Assembly: GCA_011319805.1 (NCBI GenBank)
Contig: SJRY01000136.1
Coordinates: 62,001-126,000, forward strand
Length of the DNA: 64,000 nt
Source of the DNA: Macrocybe gigantea
Taxonomy: Eukaryota > Basidiomycota > Agaricomycetes > Agaricales > Callistosporiaceae
Direction: 5' to 3'
Shown here: positions 25,171 to 36,347 of the stretch, piece after piece
Position numbering within the stretch: the first letter of the stretch is position 1
Layout of the letters: each line of letters starts with the position of its first letter
Made by a program: the position numbers and the translations under genes
Notes under the pieces: generated by a model
What the model was told of the DNA's origin: nothing
Seen by the model: the letters and a program-made list of their open reading frames with translations, nothing else
Databases searched by the model: none

Positions 25171-26496
25171 ATGTCGTTCAAATCAACAAGAACAGGAAGG
25201 AAACCTTACAGCGTGCGTTATGGTTGCATTTTTCGCATCATAACACCAGAAACTGACTTCGAAGCTCGTCTCAGCGACCCGCGCCGCGCCCCGACATTAA
25301 CAGCCCCTGGGTACACGACAAGGCACCAACTGGACCAGGCAACGGTGTGGCGCGCACGAAGCCGGCGGCGGCGACGACAACGGGAGCGGGTCCGGCCACT
25401 ATCAGCAGCAAAATCATCGTGTCGAATCTTCATTACGAGGTCACGCCGAAAGACCTCACTGTAAGCCGTTCCTCTCTCACCGTCTCTCATTCTCACGCAT
25501 GGTTTTTCCTCCAGGCCATCTTTGGCCAGATGGGCACTCTAGTTCGTGATCCACATATCAGGGTACGACACAAAATCGCTCCCCAGCTTCATCATATAAA
25601 CATATCGATCGATGGTTGATGGTTGATTCCATTTCAATTGTGGTGGTTTCCATTCGAATCAACCGCCCCATCCGGAATGCCCACTCTTCGACGAACGGAT
25701 TCGAAATGAACCAACAATCGATCGCCTCGACCCGCTTTTTAATTTCTTTTCTTCCGTGTTTTGATGACCTGGATCCTAAAACGAACCTTTTTTTGTTTTT
25801 CTTCTGGCGAAATCCTCAAGTACGACCGGAGCGGACGATCCACGGGCACGGCAATCATATCGTTTGAGACGCCGGCGGAGGCGACCCGGGCAAAGAAACA
25901 GTTCAATGGGATTCTGGCCAAAGGTGAGCAGAACGTGGCATCACTCTGGAGGTGGCATAATAGACTCAACTCTCCAACGTCATCCTCTTTCACTTCCATT
26001 TCTCGTCGTCGTTCCTGATCTACTAGGTCAACCGATGTCGATCGAATACGACACGACACCGCCTCCAACTCGAAAACAGCGCTCAGCAAGCGTCCCGTCG
26101 CTGATCAACAGAATACAAAAACCAGCCCTTATTGAACGACTGAGCCGAGACGACTCTAACATCAAAGCACAGTCACAAGTTGCCTCGTAAGTTTCCAGAT
26201 AGCCTCTCCCTCGGTTGATTCGGTTGCTAATTTACCTTCTTTTCATCACATCTAGGCGAGGTGGAGTTGGCCCAATTCGTTCAAGGCCTATTCGAGCGGC
26301 ACGAGGGCCCAAGAAACCCAAGACAGCAGAGGAGTTGGACAAGGAATTGGATGCTTTTATGGGCGAGCCGGAACCTAACGCAGCTGTTCCCGCCCTAGTT
26401 GGCGTGGATGGCGGGGTTGCGCCGTCGCTTACCACAGCTGCAACAGAGACCACTGTTGCTGTGACGAACGGGACGCAAGATGTGGAGATGGCTTAG
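25171..26496 (+). CDS. YRA1: mRNA export adaptor ALYREF/Yra1 (THO complex subunit 4-like)
   Basis: Six exons (25171..25212, 25275..25460, 25515..25562, 25821..25923, 26027..26186, 26256..26496) total 780 nt, giving 259 residues, all in phase. Order of parts: a short basic N-terminus; the REF motif DINSPWVHDKAP; a single RRM with RNP2 KIIVSNLHYEV and RNP1 region STGTAIISFETPAEATRAKK; then a basic linker. Near the C-terminus is the conserved helical box TAEELDKELDAFM, the DEAD-box helicase (Sub2/UAP56) contact seen in this family. The protein recruits the export receptor Mex67/NXF1 to spliced mRNA in the nucleus. The 258-bp third intron is longer than its neighbours. The RRM is split over exons 2-5, as usual for basidiomycetes. 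Confidence 0.93.
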
Positions 26497-26829
26497 GCAT
26501 TCTGAATGATGGGGTTAGGGGTTTTACGGACTTCACCTTCCGACTCAGATCCGTCGTTGAACGGTAAAGGCACTGGAAGCAGACACGTTATTTACCGTGC
26601 GGATTGTTCTCTCTTTGCTTCCTTGCATGTTTTAATTGGGTCTTTCTCTCGTCTTACGATTGTCACTCTATACTAAATGCAGCTTGTATTTCAATGCCAT
26701 ATAGCACTCTCCTCACCACCGAGTTATGTTCTTCCATAACTTCCATCAGCCACGCTGTGATTCATTACCAGGACTATCCTGGCTCACCTCAAACCCTACT
26801 CATTCATTCACCCCAACTAAAACAGCCAT
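26497..26829. other. Convergent 3' spacer
   Basis: This spacer of about 330 bp separates two convergent genes (ALYREF plus, AIP1 minus). It is UTR-like and holds no coding frame of interest. Confidence 0.6.
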
Positions 26830-29559
26830 TCAAGAATGGAACGTGATTTCCCAGATACGAGCGGTCCCATCTGTGCCAGCGCCGACAAGCTTGCTTGTGC
26901 CATCTAACCAATGAACAGCGTTGGCACCTCCAGGTAACGCGTTCTTGATCGCAATGTTCTTCATAGGCTTTGCCACGCTCCAAACATACACATGTGTATC
27001 AAGTGAGGCAGAAGCACAGTGTTGAGAATTGGCGGTCCATGCAATCGAGTTAATGCGGGCGGTATGGAAGGCCCATCTCGACGTGACCAGCTGTAAAATT
27101 CATTTCAGGTGTTAGCAAGAGAATCTTGTCCAGGTACCCTGCAGTACTCACTTTTTTCTCGTGGACATCGTACAGAATGACTTTACCAGACGACTAAAAC
27201 CAAATGAAAAAATGTTTTTGGGAATGAGGTTCCTGCAGCTTACATCACCGGAAGCCAACCATTTGCCATCTGGAGAGAAAGCCAGAGCAGAAACTAGACC
27301 TTTGTTCCCCTCTAATATGCCAATCTCTTTCAACGACCTTCCATCCCATTGGTTCAAGCGGACTTTCTGGTCCTGGACGAATGCAGTCTCAGCACATTTG
27401 CGCGAAAGTAAAAGCCCTCAAAATGACACCTCTCCTCCAATTGCAACGATTTCTTTGTGCGTGGCGATGGTGCTGGGGACATATTTGGGAGACTCTGCAT
27501 ATACTCTCTGGTTTGACCGAAAGGCTTCTACATGATTGATCTCCAAAACGAATACTGTTGAATCGCTCGTCACAGCAACAGATTTTGGCTGGAAAGACGT
27601 CGGCGCGAAGGCTGGACTATTTATGATTGCGCAATCGTCAGCATACAAGTAAAAATCTGGAAGCGCTGCAATGACTAACGTGAATTCTGCACCTTCGATC
27701 TCCCGCACATGGTCATCGTATCCAATTGAGAAAATCTTGCCCTGGTCGGGCGACGCAGCCAGACCTGATACAAAGTTGGTGTGGCCGTTTCCTTTGACCT
27801 CTGACAGTTCTCCTGAGGATGAATACGCGTAGATTCGTCCATCTGCTGTAGCGCTTAGAAATGTATCTGATTTGACAGGTGCTACAGCAGTAATTGCTTT
27901 CTGTGGCGCCTTTTCACATGATGTCAAAAACATTACTTGAATCCTGAAGTCGAGACAAGAAGGTACTATACCTCAAAAACATTGATAGGTTTATCGCCCA
28001 CCCTCGGATCAAAGAGGTTAAGATCGCCGGACAATGACAAGGAAACTATGCCATTCTTCCCGCTCCAGGCATTGCCGACTTGTTGGTTATTAGGCCCTGA
28101 ACCAAGCGACCATATAGTGACAGCCTCTTGCGCTTCCAAATCCCCTGTGATGAAAGGGGAAAAAGACCATCCGCTTCATTTTGTCTCTTATCCATAGCAT
28201 CAATTGCGCAGCTCACAGAGTTTTACCGTGCAATCAGCGGCTGAGGTTACCAACGACTTGGAGTCAAGGCTCCACGAGCATGCCATCTGAAACCCCAGTC
28301 ACTCTGAATTAGCAAGCAACTTGTCGACGACGAAGTACAGTAGCTTGCTCACGATACTGCCAGTGTGGCTACTCTTCTTCAACTCCGTCAAGATGTCTCC
28401 TGTCTTGCCATCGTACAGGAATATCTTTGCGTCTGAACCAACACTAGCAAATCGGTCACCGGTCGCATCGTACCGAACGTCCTGGACAAATTTGGTGTGC
28501 GTCTTGATTGTCTGGATGTGCAGATATGATATCAGAAATCTCCGATCAAACCGAAAATTGCACGAATCGTTGCCTTGTCATATTTGTATGGAACACCTGT
28601 GATCGAAAATGGTCACATTACACTGACGACAAGGAATCGATGAGGCGCGCCTTGGTGGAGAATGATTGTGTTGTCATCCGCGGCAGTTACGGCTCTAAAC
28701 GGCCGTTGACTCCTTATGCTGACTGCATTAATGGCCTGCGCGAAGGTTCGATGAGGTAAGGACTAGGTATGCAGGAGACAAGCAGACTTACCTTCGAATG
28801 CCCACTAATATCTCCTGTAGAAGATCCCGAGTCCATCATAAATGCGTGTCCGAATCTGTCACAAAGGTGATTTCACATGCGCGACTGCAGGGGACAGTCA
28901 AGGGAAACTGTACCCACTTCTCGCGCCCGTCGCCGACAGCAATGAGTCGCTTGCTCTCCCCATCCCAGTCTAAGTCATTTCTAACATTGAAGACGCAACA
29001 ATCCTCCTTGTGAGCTACGTGTTTCCCTCTAGAGTGATCAATCCACCTACATGCGTCCCGATATGACTTTATACTCTCCTTTTAGCGTCTTATCTTCGCC
29101 CACGATATCCCAAACACGCACTGAGATAAGCGGAAAGTGGCTTTAACGAGATATTTCAAGGACGTATTCAACAATTGACATCAAACTGACCTGTTCCTGT
29201 CGAATCAGCGGACGCGCAATAATAGCCAGAGGGCGAGATTCTCGCAACGGTGGTGTTATGCGCATGTCCGGAATAAACCGTGGTCAGTAGCGGATTCTGT
29301 GCGCAATAAAGACCAGCTCAAGCCTAAATGCCAAGATCAAGATCGGGAAGGCTCACGCTCAGATCTCGAATCTACACGGTTCGCAAGAAATAAGACCCAA
29401 ATGCACCAAAGACGAGGAAGAGAGCACACTGTAATCACGTACTATCACGCTCTTGCCGTTGGTATAGACTACTTTATCTTTGTCTGTACTGATCTTGGTC
29501 GCGACGCCTCGCGTGGTGGTCGGATTTGGAGCAAAGACATCTATGCTCTTGAAGGACAT
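26830..29559 (-). CDS. AIP1: Actin-interacting protein 1 (Aip1/WDR1), WD40 protein
   Basis: The start at 29559 gives the hallmark MSFKSIDVFAPNPTTTRGVA. Exons then read through WD repeats (VARISPSGYYCASADSTGT; VRVWDIVGEDKTLKGEYKVI; MACSWSLDSKSLVTSAADCT; RIYAYSSSGELSEVKGNGHT; ALAFSPDGKWLASGD). The last exon reads WAFHTARINSIAWTANSQ and closes with GTARIWEITFHS and a stop at 26830-26832. Many short introns are present; I did not fix every junction. The family has about 600 residues forming two seven-bladed propellers. Aip1 works with cofilin to disassemble actin filaments at cortical patches. The locus shares its strand with the RRM gene upstream. No lesions were seen in the blocks read. Confidence 0.92.
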
Positions 29560-30039
29560 TCCGTAGAGTCGGACAGAAGAGGATTTATGCGCAGATCACT
29601 AACAAGGGTACGGAGCAGTCGGTGAACTTGAGCTCCTACGATTGTTCAAATCGTAGCAAAGTGAATCACGTGCCTCACGACGCTGCGGCGTAGCATTCCA
29701 GTTCCTGCAGCTACAATTCAGGCATCATGACAAATACTGAGCTCGATAAAATGAACACTCATTCAAAGCTTTTGAAACGAAGATAGAAGACGTGAACGCA
29801 AAGAAGTCATCAAATTCGTAAAGAATAACACGGAGATGAGAACGTGGAAGCAACAAGAAAAGGATGGGGGTAGAAGACAGTAAAAGATCCTATGTGAGAG
29901 GTGGTATTCCGAGTATGAATATTAGGGCGCTTGGGGTTCCTAGATGCAAAGAGACGGAAACGTCGTAAGAATTGGGAGAGGACGGAAGGGCAGAAAAGGA
30001 AAAGCAATAAGAAGCGAGAGCTGATGAAAAGTGGACTGT
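29560..30039. other. Intergenic, AIP1 promoter side
   Basis: This 480-bp stretch between the AIP1 start and the 3' end of the RRM gene, both on minus, holds no supported gene. Confidence 0.55.
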
Positions 30040-32913
30040 CTATTTATTCAAGACAGCCATTGCCTTCTCCTTCAAGATAGCAGGATAGCTGTTCATGAGA
30101 TGAGCCAGAGAGCGGAGATCCTCTTGATCAAGCAAAGCAATAGTGATTTTGGGCTACGGAAAGGAGTCAGATATTCCAGACACAAAGGACAAATTCTGAG
30201 CGACTCACGGCTCCCTTGATTCCGAATGACTTGATGACTTTGAATCTATGTATATATTCTATTAACGGCACGTTATCGAATGATGTGCGAAAGATCATAC
30301 AATTTGTCGCCCAGTTGCTGCTTTTGAACTTGCAGAGGTTTGTCCCTCAGTTCGTCGATAAACTCATCTGTGGCTTGTACGACCATCTTATCCGTTTTGG
30401 GCAATGGAATAGAAGAAGATGAGGAAGTTGCAATGCGAATGATTTCGGATGCGGGTAGCTTCGCCAGGGATGAAATGGTATACGATGCGCTCCCGGGCGT
30501 GCCTGGTGACGGAGATGAAGCCGCCGAGGGTCCTTTGGACGACAAGTCAGGAGTACGGGGCGACGCCTCGGCCTTCGTAGTGCCTTTCGTTTGTGGAGTC
30601 GAAGGCACGACCGGCGGTGCAGACTTGCTGGTCGGAACAGGATCAGTTTTGGATATTTCATCCCTTTCATCACTGTCCAATACCATTTTGGCGTCCGCTA
30701 GCTTGGCGCGAAGGACTTCCACGTTGAACAGGCACATTGCGCGTTCGCGTTTTGGAAGGCTCATTAGCAATTCTGTGAGCTCGGCTTGGCGAGCCGATTC
30801 GAGCTTGCTGACTGACGCAAGCATCCGTTCTTTCTCGGACATAGGTGGAACAGATCCCGACGGCGAGGAGGTGCGAGGCGGGGTGGATAGCGAGGCGCTG
30901 ACAGAAATCGGCGTGGAAGGGTGTTCAGGAGCACTGGCTGTCGCACCGAGGGCATTTGGATCAAGAAGACGAGAATCCTGCGAGGTTGCTGGAGACGGTG
31001 ATTTTGAAAGCGGTGCATCATTTGAGGATTTCAGATTCCCTTTCAAGCTTTGTACCTGATCCCTGAGCCTCACGGGATCCTCGATGTATTGGATGACCTC
31101 ACTCAGCGTGAGACCTACAAGGGAGTCAACGATGCCCGCAACATCAGGTTCAGGAACGACATCCATTGACTTGACCCGGCGGCTGAGTTCTCCTGATAGA
31201 ACCTCTTTGCGCACGACAGGGGATAATCCGGCGAGGTCATCGTACCGCATCGGTAAATTGAGTGTACCCGAGAGGGCAGCCTGGATATAGTTAATTCCGA
31301 ACACTCAAAGCGAAACCTCCCGTTACTGACCTGGTAATAACTTCCGGAACCCCTCCTGGCGCGCTCTGGCCTCTCGCTGTTGGCCATCGACAGCATTTGA
31401 GGACGGGCGCGAGGGCTTCCCCATCCGGCGTAGCTTTCGCCACCTTCACTTGCAGTTGGACTTGTCGCACCACTGGAACTTCTCGGATGACCGTTGTGGC
31501 CGTAGCGTTGAGCGAGTTTCTCCTGTCTTAATTGCTTCGGCTCGTGCAAGCGGACAACTATCTGCTTCGAACCCAGCACTGCACCATTCATCGCATGCAT
31601 GGCAGAGGAGGCTGCATATAACCTATTAAGTAATGTCCTCGTGTTCGCAGGTTCCGCTGACCTTGATCGGGGTTTGGAACGACACGAATCCGAAACCGCG
31701 ACTCTCTCCGTTTTCGTTCCGCATAACTCGCGCACTGACAGAGTCAGGCAAAAAAAATTTGAGAATAACGATTGACATGCCTTACGATCTGTCCGAACTA
31801 AAAGAATATTAGCATAAATGTCAAAAGCTAAGATTTAGACCAAAGTTTACCTGGCGGAAATGAGTAAAAAGACCATTGGAATCAATGTCCGGGTCTAGAT
31901 TCTGTAAAGAAAAAAAGGTTAGGTGAGCATTCGATGAAAGCAAAAGTGGATGCACTTTGCAGAAGAGGTTGCATGGATCAATGAGGCCACTATGACTGTT
32001 CGATCCAGGTCCACTCATAGGAGCGAGCTGCACTTGTTGGCCAGGCCCGTGAATAAAATTCGGGCCCGATGGGATGGGCGACCTAACAGGGATATAAGGA
32101 CTCCCACGAGGTGGAGAATACTGATTTAACCGTGAGCTGGGGTTGACAAGTTCCAGGTTGCCTTAGACGCACCTGGCTAGAGAAGGGCGTATACATAGAC
32201 GCAGAGGGCACGAAGGTGGGAGCGCTGGCACTGAATTCCGACACGGTACCACTCGTCCTGCGAGGTTGGTATATCTGGACGGCGATGTTTTGGCCTTCAA
32301 CATCTGCGCAGTGCATCGCAGCCTCCGCTTGTCGGGCGTCTTCTTCACTCCAAAATTCGACGGTGCCCGTGTCAGCGCCAAAGTGAGTTTGGGTGCGGAC
32401 CGAAGCCAGGGCTCCGAAGGGTCTGAATAGATCGTAAAGCTGGGAATCAGAGAAGCCGGGAGGGAGGTGCTTCACGAGCCGTGGATGAGCAGACGGGGCG
32501 GCAAAGGGGTTGGTGGGCTCGTCGGAGGGTATGGCGACAGCACGATGGGGACTGCAGGCTGCAATCCCGGGATGGGCTTCGCTTGTAAGGTGGCCAAAGC
32601 CTTCTCAGCTGTGTCGATATTGAATTGGTTGGAATAACGATCACAAAGAATGGTTCAAGGACAACCGTTGAACGAAGGACGCGACTTACCCTTCTCTCTG
32701 AATTTGAATTCGATCGTTCCAGACAACAAGGTGCTCACGCCGTCGCGTGGTATCTTAGGTCTGAAGGGACCGCAAGTCATGAAAGCTACGGCAAGATTTT
32801 CATCAGAAACATAAGCTGGGACATTCGAGATGTATAAAAGAGGCTCGTGAAGGTAGGGGTGCGGATGGGGTCCCAGAGCATCATGGTCGTGGGGGGGCGA
32901 AGTCTGAATCCAT
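30040..32913 (-). CDS. RRM4: Rrm4-like RNA-binding protein (three RRMs, three MLLE-type modules)
   Basis: RRM1 lies near 32,660-32,850 (LLYISNVPAYVSDENLAVAF). RRM2 lies near 32,270-32,480 (VKHLPPGFSDSQLYDLFRPF). RRM3 spans several exons near 31,560-32,010 (NLFCKNLDPDIDSNGLFTHF, then SRGFGFVSFQ-type RNP1). Next follows an MLLE-like module around LAGLSPVVRKEVLSGELSRR, a second around SVSKLESARQAELTELLMSL, and a third in the last exons (VQKQQLGDKL, then IALLDQEDLRSLAHLMNSYP), ending at 30040. This order matches Rrm4, which transports mRNAs on endosomes along microtubules in fungal hyphae. MLLE modules bind PAM2-type peptides of adaptors. The only upstream ATG (32913) is out of frame with RRM1 by one base at a C7 tract (see findings). 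A PABP paralogue is the alternative. Confidence 0.82.
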
Positions 32914-33240
32914 CTTGATTATCGGCGAGTCTGATAAAGGTGCAAATGGAAAAGTTTACAAAGGTGAAAGAAAAGAAGAAATAATCCGCAATGCCGAAGT
33001 AACGTTTCTTGGATTGCAGGACGGCTGTTGTCGAAAGATAAACAAGGTCGCCGTCAGCGAAAAAACTTGGCCGCAATGTGCCATCTATTATGTAAGCATG
33101 TGTATCCCTGTTTTAGCTCCGTAATACACGGTCTCTCTACTTCTCGGCAATACAATATAACTTCCCACCGCAACTTCTACGTCTTATCCAACGCAATAGA
33201 TACCATATAATAAGTATATGTCAGAACGACCTTCTCACTG
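32914..33240. other. Intergenic, RRM gene promoter side
   Basis: This 327-bp stretch between the RRM gene start and the stop of the small secreted-protein gene includes a minus-strand frame (to 33076) that overlaps the RRM N-terminus in another phase. I do not call it. Confidence 0.45.
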
Positions 33241-33740
33241 TTAGTTTTGGTTAGTCAGGGAACGCATCGAGCCCGACTCCATGCTTACTGGGTGCCGACT
33301 GTAATGACCAACTTAAATCAGCAACTAGTACTAATCTGGATACTCAACAAACTCGACATACCGGCGTAAAGAACGGCGACGACTCGAATTCTTTGTCGTG
33401 TCGCTGCTAGCGGGTCCATATCAGACGTGGCAAATAGATTTGATAATTGTCATACCTTTTTGCACTTTGTTCAGACATCTTGCTCGGCAAGCCTAGGTCT
33501 GCATGAAGTGGCCTTGTCGCCACGTTCAGCATTCAATCACCTTGTCCAATTACACTGGACTCACTCGTCTACCTCTGAATTTGGTCTTGGAACATCAGGC
33601 GAAAACGCTGCTGCCGCCCTGTGATTATGACCCATAGGCTGCAGAGATGCCATGTCGTGAGGGGAGGACTGAACCGGCAAGCCAACAGCAAAGGAAGCAA
33701 AGACCAAGGCCGTGATAGCGTTTGCTTGCGAAATATGCAT
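33241..33740 (-). CDS. Small secreted protein candidate with signal peptide
   Basis: This four-exon model was assembled from sequence: 33740..33565, 33512..33456, 33406..33362 and 33298..33241, all GT-AG and in phase, 336 nt, giving 111 residues. The first exon ends at a near-perfect GTGAGT donor. Residues 1-22 (MHISQANAITALVFASFAVG plus two) form a short signal peptide with an Ala/Val/Phe core. The mature part is hydrophilic, with a Met/His patch (HDMASLQPMGHNHR), an acidic stretch, and an Arg-rich segment SSRRRSLRRSRH that offers Kex2-type dibasic sites. There are no Cys residues and no known domain. A TATA box lies about 65 bp upstream of the ATG. Each exon is too short to stand out alone, so the gene would often be missed. 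It may be a secreted peptide precursor; function is unknown. Confidence 0.6.
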
Positions 33741-33802
33741 CGTTGGTATGCGTGTACGACGTCTACGATGTCTGTGTCGAGCTGCATGGTCAGAATGACT
33801 GA

Positions 33803-33812
33803 CTTTTTATAC
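33803..33812 (-). promoter_or_regulatory. TATA box of the small secreted-protein gene
   Basis: The minus strand reads GTATAAAAAG about 65 bp upstream of the ATG at 33740, a normal core-promoter distance. This supports the gene model. Confidence 0.45.
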
Positions 33813-34302
33813 GGTGCTTACATGCTAATGCTCGAATCACAGCCAGGTACTCTAGAAAGCATGCGAAGCTTAGGCAAGGTTCTATCGAAGGACGCGACGC
33901 TTTGCACCTCAGCCGCCATTCTCCGCGGTCCTGACTTAGAACGGCGAGCTAATTAGTCAAGGAAGCACATAAAGCTTGTCAGGAGAACTAGGGATTCCAT
34001 AGAACAAGAACTAAGGGGTCGATGCTCCGCGGTAGCATAGGCACCTCGGCATTGTGTTTCTTCAGTTATCCGCTTTCCTAATCCAACATACTCAAGTACT
34101 ATGCCTCATCCCACGGGGTCGTGGTGATATTGTTGACGGTGGCGAGCATCGTGCGCCTCGTAACGTTAATAATGTATATTGGACCATTGCATTGTCAGCG
34201 CAAATTCGTACAAAAAGGAAACACCGTAAATTACATACAAATCCTCCAATGAGGAATGACTCGGAAAAACTAGATGTGATAAAGAAGATATTGGCATAAC
34301 GT
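33813..34302. other. Intergenic
   Basis: The region lies upstream of the small secreted-protein gene and downstream of MAD3. No supported gene was found. Confidence 0.55.
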
Positions 34303-35738
34303 TTAAATTTCGGTGTCTAGACCAAGGCCAGACTCGGAGTAGTTCTTCAACGGGTCCTTCCTCAAGGCTTCTGCTTCTGACGGTATCAGAGGCGTTTTCG
34401 GATTAGCTTTCTTCACTTTCATGACTGTATCAGTTGCCGATGCTCCAGGTACTGTCGAGGTACCTGTCTTTAGAAGAATTAGGTCGAAGGCGGATAAAAC
34501 GAGCGAAGGTACTGAATACTTACCTCATCCCGAAAAGGTGTAAACGTCGGCGTCGCCGGTAACGGCGTCGACTTGGAACCCTCCGGCATGTCGACGAAAG
34601 GCACAATTTTAGCCGGTTTGCTAGATATGGTATCTTGGTCTTTTGAAATGAGAGCTGGTGGCGGCGGCATCTCAGCCGGCTCTGGATCTCGATATGGCAT
34701 GAACTTCAAGCCTGCTGCACCGGACTGGGAACTTGATGTCATTCTCTTAGACCTCCTTGCCTGTTTTAGCGTGGTACCTCCCATCTTTTTGACCTCGGGT
34801 ACATTTTCTTTGACCCTTGTCTTGCGGGTGCCGATGTCGGGCCAAGCATTGGCACCATCAGAAGGTTGGGAGACATCGCCTGAGGCGTCGACAAATATTT
34901 GAAGAGCATTATTTGATCGCGTGGCGGGACGAGTAGTGTTTTGCGATACAAGAGGATCGCTCCGCGATGATGTGACCCGTAAAGAGGTGGAGCCTGATCG
35001 GGATGAGGATGCGGAAGGGGCAAGGACAGGTCTGGCACTTGATGAGGGGGTGCCGCTGGATGGCGGAGCCGGAGACACACTAGTCATCATCCTCTTCTGA
35101 AATTCGGCAAATTTGGTCTGAAGGTGCTCTAAAGGGGAGGCACGGCGAGCAATTCCCAAATTGTAGGTACCATCTGCCTCTTTCTTCCTGACCTGCAATG
35201 AGGCGGAGAAGGAACGAAGGAAGCCGAATGCTCACCTTCCATCGCGCTCCAAAACAGCAGCATATTCTTCATACAGAAGTGCAAAACCCGTTCCTATCTC
35301 GTTGACAATCAAAAATTGGTAGATGATTGTCGGCCGTTCGACGAAGCTGGCGTATAACAGCCAGAGCTTCAGATATTTCAACTCTCCTCGCCACTTGCCA
35401 TCTTGGTGGTCTTTCAAGACCCTAGTAGCTTCTTCTAGTAGTTCCAAAAGTCCCGATTCTGCGCTGTGGCCCTGAGGATAATTGTCCAGAGTCCAATTCA
35501 CGAAATTGCAGTACGCCTCGAGTGGGTCGCCGTCCTCGTCATCGAGGGCAATCTCGACATTAATCCGCAGACGATTACGGGTAGCGGCTAGTTTCGATTC
35601 TCTTCGGACAAGGGGAGTGTTCAAGATAGCTGACAACGATGTGACTCGACGGCCAGAAGCCAGGGGCTGGACATTTTCCTTGGCGGCTTCGAGGACGTCG
35701 CAATCAACGATAGGAGGGTTTGTATCATTATCCACCAT
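34303..35738 (-). CDS. MAD3: Spindle checkpoint protein Mad3/BubR1
   Basis: The start at 35738 precedes a KEN box (EAAKENVQPL, about residue 20). The Bub1/Mad3 TPR-type domain follows (NFVNWTLDNYPQG; LKYLKLWLLYASFVERP; IGTGFALLYEEYAAVLER). After an intron whose acceptor gives DGR-KKEADGTYNLGIARRA, a Ser-rich linker holds a second KEN box (RVKENVPEVKK). The protein ends with LGLDTEI and a stop at 34303. Two KEN boxes flanking the TPR module and no kinase domain identify Mad3 rather than Bub1. Mad3 is part of the mitotic checkpoint complex that inhibits APC/C-Cdc20, with the first KEN binding Cdc20. Estimated length is about 440 residues. The last two junctions (near 34,470-34,525) are approximate. 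Confidence 0.9.
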
Positions 35739-36347
35739 TATAAATGAGTTGTGAAGAGACGAGAGCTATGTACCGGATGATGATGGAGGTTTGGAGTAAG
35801 AAATACGCTCAGGTTGAAAGGACTGAATGAACATGGCTTTCAAAGAAGCGTTTCCTGAGTCACATGACCGTTCATCTAAGTCCCGTGACATACACGAAAA
35901 AGGAAGTCGACTCTGATCGTTCATTCAGCTCCCTCAACTAGCACAACCAACGTTTCTTCAGCTAGAATTATGGTAAGTTAGTTTTATTCGGAGCATTTAC
36001 TCCTTCAGATATGTACTAAAGATATGAACTCCTATCATCGTCCTGTCTCGCACATTCAATTTCTAATTGCGCATGGACGATTGCAATCCTCATGTCGCGT
36101 AGGTAGCAAGCCTGGGCAAGAGATATAAACGCGATCCTTATATCCTTGGAGGTTAATCTGCTGTGGCGCTGACTAATATGCTGTGGCGAAGCACCGAAGT
36201 GAGTCGAATGCTCTAATTCTGACCAGCTAGCTTTCGAAGAGCCCCTCAGCTGGTCTGATGGCGGCAAAAAGCGGGGCAGCCTCGAAGCAATAAATCTAAA
36301 CTGAACAGAGGCTGACTTCCAGTGGCACGCAACGACTCTCCTCCAAC
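35739..36347. other. Divergent promoter region
   Basis: These 609 bp separate the divergent MAD3 and oxalate decarboxylase start codons. Open frames on minus near 36,016-36,580 overlap the cupin gene start in other phases and have no recognisable content. Confidence 0.5.

Noticed and set aside
24674..25243. 189-codon plus-strand open frame from a GTG
   Set aside because: It overlaps ALYREF exon 1 in another frame, has no ATG at its start and no recognisable motifs.
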